Assembly: GCA_014529385.2 (NCBI GenBank) | Contig: CM043961.1 | Span: 15,395,978 to 15,459,977, forward strand | Origin: Adiantum capillus-veneris | Lineage: Eukaryota; Streptophyta; Polypodiopsida; Polypodiales; Pteridaceae | Direction of reading: 5' to 3' | DNA: 64,000 bases | In this document: positions 24,852-34,679 of the stretch, piece by piece | How positions within the stretch are numbered: position 1 is the first letter of the stretch | How the letters are laid out: every line of letters begins with the position of its first letter | The notes under the pieces: generated by a model | What the model was told of the DNA's origin: nothing | What the model saw: only the letters and a program-made list of their open reading frames with translations | Database searches by the model: none | Translations under genes and position numbers: made by a program

Positions 24852-25953
24852 ATGGCTGATTTTTCATTTGACTTCCAGCGTTATGGTCTGACACAGTTTG
24901 ATGGTGCAGATTTTGTTGCTTGGAAGGAGCATATGCTTGTTGCATTAGCGGATTTAGGGCAGGATAAACCCTTGCGTGGTTTATCGGCGAAGCCCAAGTC
25001 TATGCGTGATGATGATTGGCAGGATCTTGATGAGTTAGCCATGTCTACGATTCATTTGCATCTGGTTGAGTCTATTTACTGGCAGGTCTCGAGGGAGACT
25101 ACAACTCATGCTTTATGGGCAGAGTTTACATGCTATGTACGCGACATCCATGTCTACAGGGGAGTCTAGTCCCACTTCTATGTCCATGGAAGAGATTGGT
25201 CCCACACGAAAGTCTCGACGGCATAGAGACTTGACATGTTGGCATTGTGGACATAGAGGGCACATTAGGCGTCGATGTTTCAGGCGTTTGAGACAATGGA
25301 GGCGACAAATGCGTGATGCAGATTTGGGCATGACAGATGCTAGTGAGATCTGTACGGTGGTTACTGAGTATGCTTGTGATGACGATGTCACATTTACATC
25401 TAGCTTGTCTTCAAACGATCTTATGTCTACGGATTGCATATCGGATTGCGCATTGTCTTCACATTGGTTACTAGATTCAGATGCTACTTTCCATGTCACG
25501 TCGCATCGTGAGTGGTTTAGCATGTTTTCTAGTGGGAGACTTGGTTGTGTGCACATGGCTGATGGTGTTGTGTATGACATTGAGGGTGCAGGAGACGTAT
25601 GTTTGTCCTTGTCCAGTGGTATGAGATTTACCCTACGTCATGTGTGTTATGTGCCAGATCTGAGATGGGATTTGATCTCAGTCAGACAGTTACGGAATAG
25701 TGGATGTCGGGTATCGCTGCTTGAGAGATCTTTTACGTTGCATTTGGGTTCGCTAGTGATTGCGAGAGGTGCTAGAGTTGGCACATGGTACCCATTGCAT
25801 GTAGTACTGGTGCGAGATGGTCGAGTCTCAATCTTGTTACAGCCATGCAAAGAGCTAGAGACCCGGACAATCTCTTTTGCTCATGGGTTGCAGGGTGCTT
25901 TGCATGGAGTGCAGAGTAGTGAGCTCGTTGCACACAGTTGGGGCACGACTTGA
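24852..25953 (+). pseudogene. Copia gag/protease remnant with frameshift
   Basis: Gag begins at ATG 24852 (MADFSFDFQRYGLTQFDG, FVAWKEHMLVAL), typical of Copia gag, and loses its second half. A frame change near 25100 leads into CWHCGHRGHIRRRC, a CCHC zinc knuckle at 25234-25275, then LLDSDATFHVTSHREWF, the Copia protease region. There the catalytic DSG triplet reads DSD, so protease activity is doubtful. The frame ends at 25953 after a GAG-pre-integrase-like part. Integrase is absent. Confidence 0.85.
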
Positions 25954-26320
25954 GCAGTCACACAGAGAGGTGACAGAGTCAGACATGCATGCTTTGCTAG
26001 TGATTGAGCAAAGCAGAGAGTTAGATGTGTGGGATACTTCTATGCAGGATAGACAGGTAGAGCGGTCTTGCTCTAGTGAGTCACGACAGGAGGAAGTTGT
26101 GCAAGAGTCTATGCATAAGGAGTTAGAGCATGAGAGCTCTAGTGAGTCACAGCAGATTGAGTGGTCATGTTTGCAGTGGATGATTTCGGAGGAGGCTGAG
26201 ATGTCAACGATTATGCAGTCATTCCTTTCTATGCTCGACAGTGAGCATGGGGATATAGTTGTGCAGTATATGTCTTCCAGCAGACACCTAGAGCAGCTGG
26301 TTTGCTCTGAGGTTGCATGA
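25954..26320 (+). other. Glu/Ser-rich open frame in place of integrase
   Basis: The frame 25877-26320, whose protease-independent part starts near 25954, encodes a stretch rich in Glu, Ser and Gln (for example SESRQEEVVQESMHKELEHE). It does not resemble any Copia domain I know and sits where integrase and RT should be. It may be degraded pol out of frame, or acquired sequence; no start or function can be asserted. Confidence 0.35.
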
Positions 26321-26353
26321 CAAGTTGATGCGTCTTTTGCGGACAGTGAGGAG

Positions 26354-26641
26354 ATGCATGTGGCTGACACGCCTTGTCAGCCAGAGATGTCTATTTCCAG
26401 GGATATATATGTTGATGCATGCTCCGTAGAGCTAGCAGGGCCCGCTAGCATTGCATCGGCATTCGGTGGTCTCATGTATGAGATGCTAATCTTGAGACCG
26501 GATATCGCAGCTGCAATTGGAGCATTTGCAATTGGGGTTGTCAGTCGTTTGTTGACTTATGATGGCATAGTGCACGAGGGAGATATGCAAGTATTGCGTA
26601 CATACTTGCAGTACGTGTGCGGTACGTCTGGTGGTGTATAG
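26354..26641 (+). pseudogene. Terminal part of Copia reverse transcriptase
   Basis: FGGLMYEMLILRPDIAAAIG followed by VVSRLLTYDG and LRTYLQYVCGT matches the RT-to-RNase H connection of Copia pol (LMYAM..RPDIA...GVVSR). The catalytic YVDD part upstream and RNase H downstream are missing, consistent with internal deletions of a non-autonomous copy. Confidence 0.8.
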
Positions 26642-26782
26642 ACTATACAGGAGCAGGACAGTCGGATGCACACGATCACAGCCAGCTAGTGGGCATCGGT
26701 TGAGAGCGGTTTTCTCTCGCCTTTTGTAGTCTTTAGACTAGGTTCTCTTGCTTAAAGGCACAGTCGCTTTTAAGTGGGAGGT

Positions 26783-26973
26783 TGTTGGGGTATAGGCGCC
26801 TGTGCCTTGCCCGGCCACCTAGAGTCTGGGCGCCCACTGACTTGTATACCTTATACATAGCATAAGTGTATAGGGGGTTGCTCACTCTTTTGAGTCTCCC
26901 CACCCATATCTGTGTGTCGTGTGTCTCCTTCTCTCTCTCACTCTCCGTCTGTGGTGTGCTCCGATCCCCTTCA
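26783..26973 (+). repeat. 3' LTR of the non-autonomous Copia
   Basis: 191 bp, preceded by the polypurine tract AAGTGGGAGGT and followed by the GGGAG target duplication. Confidence 0.95.
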
Positions 26974-27039
26974 GGGAGTCTAACTCTGAAGTCAGCTCAT
27001 ATAGAGGAAGCTTGGTTAGACAATCTACCTCCTGATCTA

Positions 27040-27240
27040 AGCTGCATTGTACGTTATACGGCGTACGTATAGTATGCTTTAACGGATGTATTATATGACA
27101 CCTATTTTTATTCGGCCGTATTATACGGTGTCACATCAGCAAAACCACCGTATCGTATAATTTATTGGAATTTCGATCGAATAACATTTTGATCAAAATA
27201 TTAGTTCGATCAAAATGTTATTCGATCGAGATATTAGTCC
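27040..27240. repeat. Cluster of inverted repeats
   Basis: A perfect 22-bp inverted repeat lies at 27173-27194 and 27208-27229 (arms start TCGATCGAATAACATTTTG) with a 13-nt loop. Just upstream ATTATACGGTG near 27120 pairs imperfectly with CACCGTATCGTATAAT near 27146. This could be a terminal region of a DNA transposon or MITE; no element name is supported. Confidence 0.7.
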
Positions 27241-27469
27241 AATCAAAATAAAGTTCTTTATATACCGTGAAAACGGACTGCTTTCCTCATTCCATTGAGC
27301 TCTCTTCCCCTTTTTTCATCTATAGGTGAGCCTCAATAACAAGAAAAATATAAAAAAATCAGTATAAATTTCATTATAGAATTTATTTAATAGAAATTTA
27401 GAGCTTTGGACAAAATGTTTTTTCTAGGTTTTGGAGTTTTGAGTTTAGTCTTTATGTTCTTTGTGTGAA

Positions 27470-27960
27470 GTATATCTTACACTGAGAGGTAAATTAAGTA
27501 AGGTAGTTAATGATTACTTGCATTGTGTAGAGGGAACTCACACTTGGAAATGATTCAATAAAATTAAAGTTAGCAGCTATTTGCTTTGTGTTGAACTATG
27601 TTCACACTTAGAAGTAACTTAAGTTAGATAGTTAAAGTTAGTCCAGTTACTTGTTGTGTGTTGAACTATGTTCACACCTGGAAGTATCTTGGGTTAAATT
27701 TATCTAATGATTGTCTATCATGTGTAGAGTAGTAGTCACACTATAGACAATCTAGGTAGACTAAATAATAATCTCTCTCTTTGTATAGAGGTATTCTCAC
27801 ACTTAGAAGAGAATTATAGAAGTAATGAATTTTGATTTCTTGCCATGTGTACACTTGGAGGTAATTTAGATACGTTTTTAAAAAATATCTTGCTATGTGT
27901 AGAGTTTACTCACACTTGGTAGTTATTGAGATAGATTAAGTGATTTATTTATCATGATTC
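27470..27960. repeat. Degenerate minisatellite, ~60-70-bp period
   Basis: Variants of CACACTTGGAAGTAA (CACTTAGAAGTAACTT, CACCTGGAAGTATCTT, CACTTGGAGGTAATTT) recur about eight times, usually preceded by TTGTGTAGAG or TGTGTTGAACTATG. A similar array exists at 39700-40260. Confidence 0.75.
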
Positions 27961-28082
27961 ACGTGTTTATTAATTAAAGAGGTTGAAAACATTGACAAAT
28001 AAAGTAATGTAAATGGTATTAGAGTTTGATTTTAAATGTGTATTTAGTAATTAGTTATGTTTGAGTTCACCATCTTAAGAAG

Positions 28083-28660
28083 ATGGTGAAAGGATATGAG
28101 TGGAACTACGTAGATGAATTGGTCAGGGGAAAGACTACATCAAAGTTGAGGTATAAGACCTGCGGCCATAATTTTAGCGGAAATGCTCACAGGATAAAAG
28201 AACATGTGTTCAAAATTCTGGGAAATGTTTTAGCTTGCAAATACCCCCCCAAAAGGTATTGAAGAAAAATTTCCCGAGTGGGCGCTCAAGGCAAAGAGAG
28301 CACATCTTGAGGGCAAAAAAGAGGGAGGTCCCAAAATGATCGTTCCATCTATGGCTAGGGACATCAAGATGACACTCGAGAATGATCAAAACCCTCCGTC
28401 GATCCCTGCTTCAGGTCAAGGAGGGTGGCATTCATCCTTTGCTGGGGATTGTAGCTCTAATCTTACCGGAAGCTCTGCTAACATAAGCTGAAGTGAAGCA
28501 TGGACTGAAGGAGAACCTGCACAAAGTATTCCTACTTTGCATCAGGCATTTGATAAACAATGGTTGCTTGAACTCTATCAGCTACTCCACGGACCTGCAT
28601 TCCACAAATCGAGCAATGCCCATTTCTTACATAGTGCCTTTGAAAAGAATTTTTTTTTTT
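28083..28660 (+). pseudogene. hAT-like transposase N-terminus with BED-type zinc finger
   Basis: From ATG 28083 the frame reads YEWNYVDELVRGK then YKTCGHNFSGNAHRIKEHV, matching a BED finger (W..V...C..C...H....H). The first metal-binding Cys is replaced by Tyr. After a C run at 28242-28250 the frame shifts. It then continues with SIPASGQGGW and, after a stop, with IPTLHQAFDKQWLLELYQLL and AFHKSSNAHFLHSAFEK, which resembles the conserved segment after the finger in plant hAT-like transposases. The catalytic and dimerisation parts are not seen. It is a broken remnant. Confidence 0.65.
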
Positions 28661-28879
28661 CATTGCCTCACACCTTTCCAAACCTTCTCCTCCCACTCTC
28701 TCTTATTTCATTTCTCTTAAACCTTCTTCCCACACCTTCAAACCTCTTGTTTTACTTTCACCTTTCGTCATTTCTTTGGAAGCCATAAGCACCCTAATGA
28801 GCAAACAAAGTGCCAATTTTAACATGAAAAAAATCCAAAGACGTGGACCACCAAGAAGAAATGAGGATTCAAATCACCC

Positions 28880-30310
28880 AAGAAGAAATTTCTTTGCACA
28901 CCACTCAAGGAGCAGTTCCATGGTTGGAGCGTCCTTTTGACAACGATGCAAGTGATCCGTGGTTGGCAGCCACATCTCATTGGGTTGGATTGATGAATTT
29001 GTTGTTCCATTTACTTGTTTCCTCGCATCTCCCTTTGTCGTCTTTTGGCCAACACGGCCATTAAAACAAATGATGATTGTGTGGTAGAACTAACGACCTC
29101 TATAGTCAAAAGAGGTTACCAGCCCATGATGGCTTGCCTCATTGTATCCAAAGCTTTTTTCGAACAATATCCTATACCATTCAATAGGCGTGGCACTTAC
29201 AAGAGAGTGTTAGGAATGTCGGTCACATTTGATGACCAAATTAAAGACATTCCCGAGCTCTCTCACATGGAAGAGAAAGTGCTCATTGTATGGGACACCA
29301 ACCACCGGCTCCATGTGTGACTCCATGCGTGGAAAGATTGGGCATTGCGGGAGAGATTGGATGAATTCTCTACACCAAAGGTTGAGTGCACGATTGTGAA
29401 GTGCAACCTTGTGGAGATGACGGAATTTCTATTTGTGCTCGGCATGATCAACAAGTAAGTTTCTTCACAATTCTATTGGTGCACTTGATATTATCAATTG
29501 TTAATATAATGTTTTATTTAAACTAGGGTGACCGAGTCCATGTACCTCACACCACTACGCACGACATATTTATGATGCAAAAATTAGCGCTTGCGGACCC
29601 ACATTCCTTATTGGAAAAATTCAATGAAGAAGATAGTTAGAAAGCTTATAGGGCACTTCATGGGACGGCAATGAACCATTCAAAATGGCTTAGACTACCT
29701 ATGTCTTTGCTAGCACAACTACTTTGGAATGTAATTCTAAATTTATAAAACACATGCATTAGGTAAGTACATGGGTTTTTTCTTGGAAATCAGTTTGATT
29801 CGGTGATTTTTATTGCAGGAAGAGTTGATGCAATGTATCGACTGAAAACAAAAAAATTACCAGTGAAAGGGAGTAGATTATACCGCATGCACGAAGATGA
29901 TTACAAGGCAAGCTATGATTTGGCTGAGAAAGAGATCGAGAACTTTTTTGTGCGAAAGGGACTAGAGATAGCAGTCATAGCCAATCCCGAGAATGGAACA
30001 GATTTTTGTTTTAAATGCATCTCTTTTGTGGATTGGGGAGAAAAGGGTTGCAAAACTACCCCCTTCAGAGTCTCCGAAGTTGCACAGGCACGGATTAGTT
30101 CTTTAAAGTAAGTACTATCTGCTTTTGAAAGTGTTGTTTGTTCTCCTTAATTTATTAAGAATGTTATCTAATGATAAATTTAAAAAAATATCGCATGATC
30201 GATATATTGGCCAAGGACGATGTGTCGTTAGTGGGGACATCTATTCCGATGCAAGAGAAGCCCTTCTCACAATGGTTGAGAATGCACGTATACTGGTGGA
30301 AGCTTGAACG
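28880..30310 (+). pseudogene. Unrecognised multi-exon gene, 5' part, degenerate
   Basis: Exon-like frames with plausible splice borders follow one another: near 29065-29455, with the motif RRGTYKRVLGMSVTFDDQIK, ending at a GTAAGT donor at 29456; 29525-29740, with one stop, DPHSLLEKFNEEDS; 29818-30109 (LPVKGSRLYRMHEDDYKASYDLAEKEIENFF) ending at GTAAGTA; and about 30150-30306. Amino-acid composition is gene-like and acidic/basic patterns alternate. I do not recognise the family. Scattered stops suggest a decayed copy, possibly a transposon-borne or retro-amplified plant gene. No signal peptide or membrane segment is seen. Confidence 0.4.
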
Positions 30311-30379
30311 GTGAGTATACTAACAGTAGAGTTTGGGGTCTTATCTAGTATTGCCACATTACTAATACTTAATGTGCAG

Positions 30380-32560
30380 GGTTGTATTGAGTGTGGTCAA
30401 GAATATGGAGGCCGATAACTCCACGTTAAAGAAGCTACATGCACGCACCGCACATGATTGTGGCATGTCTCTTGGCGATGCACTGTAGGCTTTTTGACAA
30501 AAGCACTTTGGCAAGGATTTTGTGTGGTGGAAGCAAACCATACGAGCTACCCACAACGCAAAGGAGTAGCCGTGTTTCGTTTGTACTGTTCGACGCATGC
30601 TATACAAGTATTGAACTATACAATATTAAATCGTATTTTATGAATGGTGGAGTTACTCCTTTTGTTTTTTGTAGATGGTGGTTGGGTGTCTTTAAAATAG
30701 GTCTTTACAATCCATACCCCGAGCATCCCAGCGCGGGTGGAATCTGAGAGAGAGGAGAGAGGTCTGTATCGTGACAATTGGATAGAGAAGCTCCATGCTA
30801 AGGAAACGTGGAGAGACTCTCCATGGTTTTTTAAATATGCGGATGGCAAATTTCCCGAAGACGAAGCTGAAACATACAATGGTAAGTAATGTTTTTCTTG
30901 TTCAACTAATGTGTTTAGTTTGCTATAGTGTCCTCACTTTTTTTGGACTTGTAGCATTGCACAAGAGGGTGAAGGAGAAGGGTAAAAGTGGAAGTTTCAC
31001 CATCAATCAGCCTCCCACCGATGTTATTTCCCCTAGTACGACCAAGGGACGTCAAAGCTCAAAAACTGCAGTGGACAAATCTAAACAAGGTAAGAAGAGA
31101 GGACGACCAGTCATGAGTGACTTTTTAGATTCTTGGAGGAGTTTCAGAGCAAAAGGAGCGGGCATGAAGGTGGCGGGTCAGATTATGAGCAAGGTGATTC
31201 CGAACATCACTTGGAGTCACGGAGATCTAGTCCTTCGCAAGCTTCAATATCCGAGGTCCCAAGAGAACCATATCCATTGCTACTGGACAAAGCGAGGGAA
31301 GCCACCCAGTTTCGATTCAGCTATCCGAACCACTTGACTCCTTTCCACTAGGTAAGAAATGCCACCACAAACAAATTCTTGTTTTGCCGACAACAAAATT
31401 GTGGTACCTAACATTTCATTAAATTTTGCGTTTGACAGTGTTTCGGCTCACTCTAACGCACAAAATGGCAGAAATTATAAGTGTTACGGTAGTCTCAGTA
31501 CATCTCACACTACTTGCTGATGTATGCTATCTACGAAAGGCTATCATGGATCCATAGATTTCTTTTGAGTGACTTTATGACACTTTGGCATCCACTTTGA
31601 ATTTGATAAGCACCCACTCAATCTTATTTTGCATGGTATTTATGTATTGCAAGAGCCTTTGAGTGATCCAATGATTGATTGGGTCTCTCTCACACTTCGG
31701 TAAAATGGAGCCTGATCAATGGCTTGGAGGGGTGCAACTTGTGTGGACAGACCTTCCCACACATTGCAAACTTGTTTCCGGCATTCGTGGCATACCCCGA
31801 TGGAGTGCATTCTCTATCAAGCTCATTTCCAGTGTGTTCACCTTGGCTGCACAGTTTTTACTATTAGATGGCACAGTAGTCATGGCGTGCCAGGCAGACC
31901 ACTTGGCACTCAGGAGGCCCGCTTGCACAGTTTTTGCCATCTTGGCACTATTTTTCTTTGTATGGTGTCACACACATACACTGTGATAGATAACTTCACG
32001 GATCCAATAAGTTCACAACCATTCCTCAACAAATTTCATGGTTGGTAGATATTGGTGTGTTTTTTGTTTGAAACAATACCCATATTGCAGGTCACGACCT
32101 TATTGGTGGTCATGTTCACATGTAAAATTGAAGGCCTTCTAGTGGTTCCACTATATGATCGTCAAGCACGAGATGTGGCAGCTGACAATCATGGGTTCAA
32201 GCTTGATTGTGACATGATCCGAGAGCCACTACGGGACTTTCCATGGATGCTAGATGCCCTTGGAGCACCATTTTGGCCTAAAGTCTTTGCTCAGTAAGTC
32301 GAGGAGGGCACTTTTATTCTTGGTTTTTGCCATTGAACTAGTCCGATAATTTTCCATTGAAATGTTTGCTAATGTTTGTGCTTTTGTAAACAAGTGGTTG
32401 TTGGGTACCTTCACAAAGGTTGGGGATGCAGTTTTAGATAGTGTTGCAGGTTGTGGTGTCTTGGAAATGGAGTGTGAGAATCTACAACAACATTGCATCA
32501 ACATTGACCACGACAAGATATTGTTTTTGACACATATTCAACCGTAGCAGTGGCTTCCTA
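30380..32560 (+). pseudogene. Unrecognised multi-exon gene, middle part
   Basis: Further exon-like pieces in the same orientation: 30380-30620 (NMEADNSTLKKLHARTAHDC, broken by stops), about 30750-30880 (LYRDNWIEKLHAKETW, ends at GTAAGTAATG), 30954-31350 (lysine-rich, GKKRGRPVMSDFLDSW), and 32090-32293 (VVPLYDRQARDVAADNHGF, ends at GTAAGTC). The last piece, 32362-32546, has LLGTFTKVGDAVLDSVAGCG. The pieces look like one gene body with introns, but frames are interrupted. The last exon seems to run into the CACTA element and resume after it at 37768. Function unknown. Confidence 0.4.
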
Positions 32561-32654
32561 CTGTTCTAGGATCGACTCTTCATGTGGGCGAGGTATCACG
32601 TAGAGCACAGTCATAGCCACCCTCGTCTCCTTGACCACTACAAGAGGTACTTAA

Positions 32655-32770
32655 TATTAGCGACGCTCGCAGTGCGATGCTCAAATGTGAAAACCCACGC
32701 CGTCGCTACAGGCGTCACTAAGTTACAAGTAACTTAGCGACGCTCATAGCGACGCCTATAGAAATGCCGA
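32655..32770. repeat. Left subterminal repeats of the CACTA element
   Basis: Repeats of AGCGACGCT, CGTCGCTA and related words in both orientations, ending near GAGCGACAGGG. Confidence 0.85.
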
Positions 32771-32867
32771 GCGACAGGGGTAAAAAGTAATCGAGAGCGT
32801 CCGAAAACTCAGATCTCAGATCTGAGTTTTCGGTGCGTACTCAAGCAAGCAAAGGTAACCCGTGCTC

Positions 32868-32994
32868 TCCCTCTCTCTCTCTATTTCTTCTCCACACACA
32901 CATACACACACACACACACGAGGAGAGGAAGGAGAGCCAGGTATGCTCCTTCCCTCTCCTCACTCTCATGTTCCCTTCCCCTCTTTCTCTCTCC

Positions 32995-33034
<40 letters not shown>

Positions 33035-33044
33035 TTGTGTTTTT

Positions 33045-33116
<72 letters not shown>

Positions 33117-33174
33117 ACATGCATAAACAAAAAACACACACACACATGTATAAACAAAAAATGCATACACACAC

Positions 33175-33213
<39 letters not shown>
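32868..33213. repeat. Complex of (CT)n, (CA)n and (GA)n microsatellites
   Basis: (CT)n 32868-32882, (CA)n about 32894-32920, (CT)n 32983-33014, (CA)n 33015-33033, (GA)n 33048-33114, (CA)n short tracts, (GA)n 33179-33212. Between them a short AATAAACAAAAAA-type phrase is duplicated at 33123 and 33150. Long frames through this region are repeat artefacts. Confidence 0.95.
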
Positions 33214-33221
<8 letters not shown>

Positions 33222-33236
33222 GAAGAAGAAGAAGAG

Positions 33237-33390
33237 AGTCTTAACGTCATAGGAAACTATCCCAAGAGACCTTAAAGATCTAGTCGACGAGGAGTTGAAC
33301 TCAAGACCTGTTATTCAAGAGGGAAATGGCATAACCAATCTATCACACTTGGGTGATAGAAAGGTTATACCATTTTCCTCCTTTTAGTGG
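33237..33390 (-). mobile_element. tRNA-derived SINE, copy 1
   Basis: Read on the minus strand: a head with A-box-like TGATAGATTGGTTATGCC and B-box-like GAGTTCAACTCC about 35 nt apart, then GTCGACTAGATC. The 3' part is TTAAGGTCTCTTGGGATAG, TTTCCTATGACGTTAAG, running into CT-rich repeat. The length is about 140 bp, typical of a short plant SINE. It lies inside the CACTA element. A second copy follows at 33425, a third fragment at 33620, and a decayed copy at 6653. Confidence 0.75.
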
Positions 33391-33424
33391 CGTGCACACA
33401 CACCCACACACACACCCGAGAAGA

Positions 33425-33590
33425 AGAGAGTTTAATTTAACGTCATAGGAAACTAATTCAAGAGACCTTAAAGATCTAGCCGACGAGGAGTTGAACTCAA
33501 GACCTATTATTCAAGAGGGAAATGGCATAACCAATCTACCACACTTGGGTGATAGAAAGGTTATACCATTTTCCTCCTTTTATTGGCACA
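33425..33590 (-). mobile_element. tRNA-derived SINE, copy 2
   Basis: Nearly identical to copy 1 over the head, B box and 3' domain, including the GACGAGGAGTTGAACTC region, and again bounded by CA-rich repeats. Spacing between copies 1 and 2 is about 190 bp, so they may have spread by local tandem duplication rather than independent insertion. Confidence 0.75.
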
Positions 33591-33619
33591 CACCCACACC
33601 CACACACACACACATGAGA

Positions 33620-33672
33620 AGAAGAGAGTTTTAACGTCGTAGGAAACTATCCCAAGAGACGTTAAAGATTAG
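33620..33672 (-). mobile_element. SINE fragment, copy 3 (3' domain only)
   Basis: GAGTTTTAACGTCGTAGG, AAACTATCCCAAGAGAC, GTTAAAGAT corresponds to the 3' domain of copies 1 and 2; the head is missing. Confidence 0.7.
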
Positions 33673-33860
33673 GTTAGATATAGACTTACGTTAGATTAGA
33701 TTTAGGTTTATTTAAGTTAGGTTATATTAGATTTAGGTTTACTTTTAGTTAGATTTACGTTAGATTTGATTTAGGTTTATTTTGAGTTTAAGATTAAATT
33801 AGATCTAGATTTATATTCGATGGACTAGCTTTTCTTAGATTTAGGTTAGATTTTAGTGCA
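33673..33860. repeat. Degenerate TTAGATTTAGG-type tandem repeat
   Basis: Variants of TTAGATTTAGGTTTA recur about a dozen times. The word TTTAGG recalls the plant telomere repeat TTTAGGG, but no run of the perfect repeat is present. Confidence 0.8.
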
Positions 33861-34114
33861 TGTCAATGAAGGTGTGCTCATGATGGTAAGCATTGTATGA
33901 AAAACACTTGCTCATATGAAAAACACTGAAAAAGACTTCGTTTTTCTACATGAGAAAATTTCATGCGCTCACAGCCTCGACAGTCCATGCGGACTAGCAA
34001 TTCTACCTGCATGTTTGACTGCTACTGCCATACAATAAGCCATCATGATCAGCCAATGGAAGAGCAAATTGAGCCTACACAAAAATTAGTGATGCAAGAT
34101 GACGATTCCAAGGG

Positions 34115-34243
<129 letters not shown>

Positions 34244-34572
34244 CCCGTCAAATCTAGAGTAAGAATTAAGTGCTTTGAGCAAGAATTAGCTACATTGCAA
34301 GAATGGCGTACCTGCATACAGACAAAGATCTACTATGAAAAGATGTTAAGATGTTGTGAAATGCTACAGCTAGAGAAGAGGCAAAGGGGTTTTGTCCACT
34401 ACATGCACTATCATGTAGACGTGGGTGTGCATATTTCTTGTACCCACAAATATAGGCATTGACCAATAAAGACGAGATTATAACCCGGTGGTTCTGATCT
34501 CCGTGCACCTCTAGACCGAGGTGTGCGGGGATTGGACATGACTAGAGAATGTGAGGTAGTTTATAGTGTGAA

Positions 34573-34575
<3 letters not shown>

Positions 34576-34611
<36 letters not shown>
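34576..34611. repeat. (GA)n microsatellite
   Basis: About 18 GA units, roughly 70 bp before the transposase start. Confidence 0.95.
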
Positions 34612-34615
<4 letters not shown>

Positions 34616-34679
34616 AAGACGAAGAATGCCAATAGAAGATTAAATTTGTTGTCCAGGTTATAAGGTTTTTACCCTCATT

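Larger units (their letters stand above)
23231..26978 (+). mobile_element. Non-autonomous Copia element with intact LTRs and 5-bp target duplication
   Basis: Two 191-bp LTRs (23236-23426 and 26783-26973) both start TGTTGGGGTATAGGCGC and end CCTTCA. They are flanked by the direct repeat GGGAG (23231-23235 and 26974-26978), a perfect 5-bp target duplication. A Met-type primer site TGGTATCAAAGC sits at 23429 and a polypurine tract AAGTGGGAGGT just before the 3' LTR. The interior keeps parts of gag, a zinc knuckle, protease-like and GAG-pre-integrase sequence and a short end of RT, but lacks integrase and most of RT and RNase H. The insertion is inside the Gypsy gag/pol reading frame. Confidence 0.95.
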
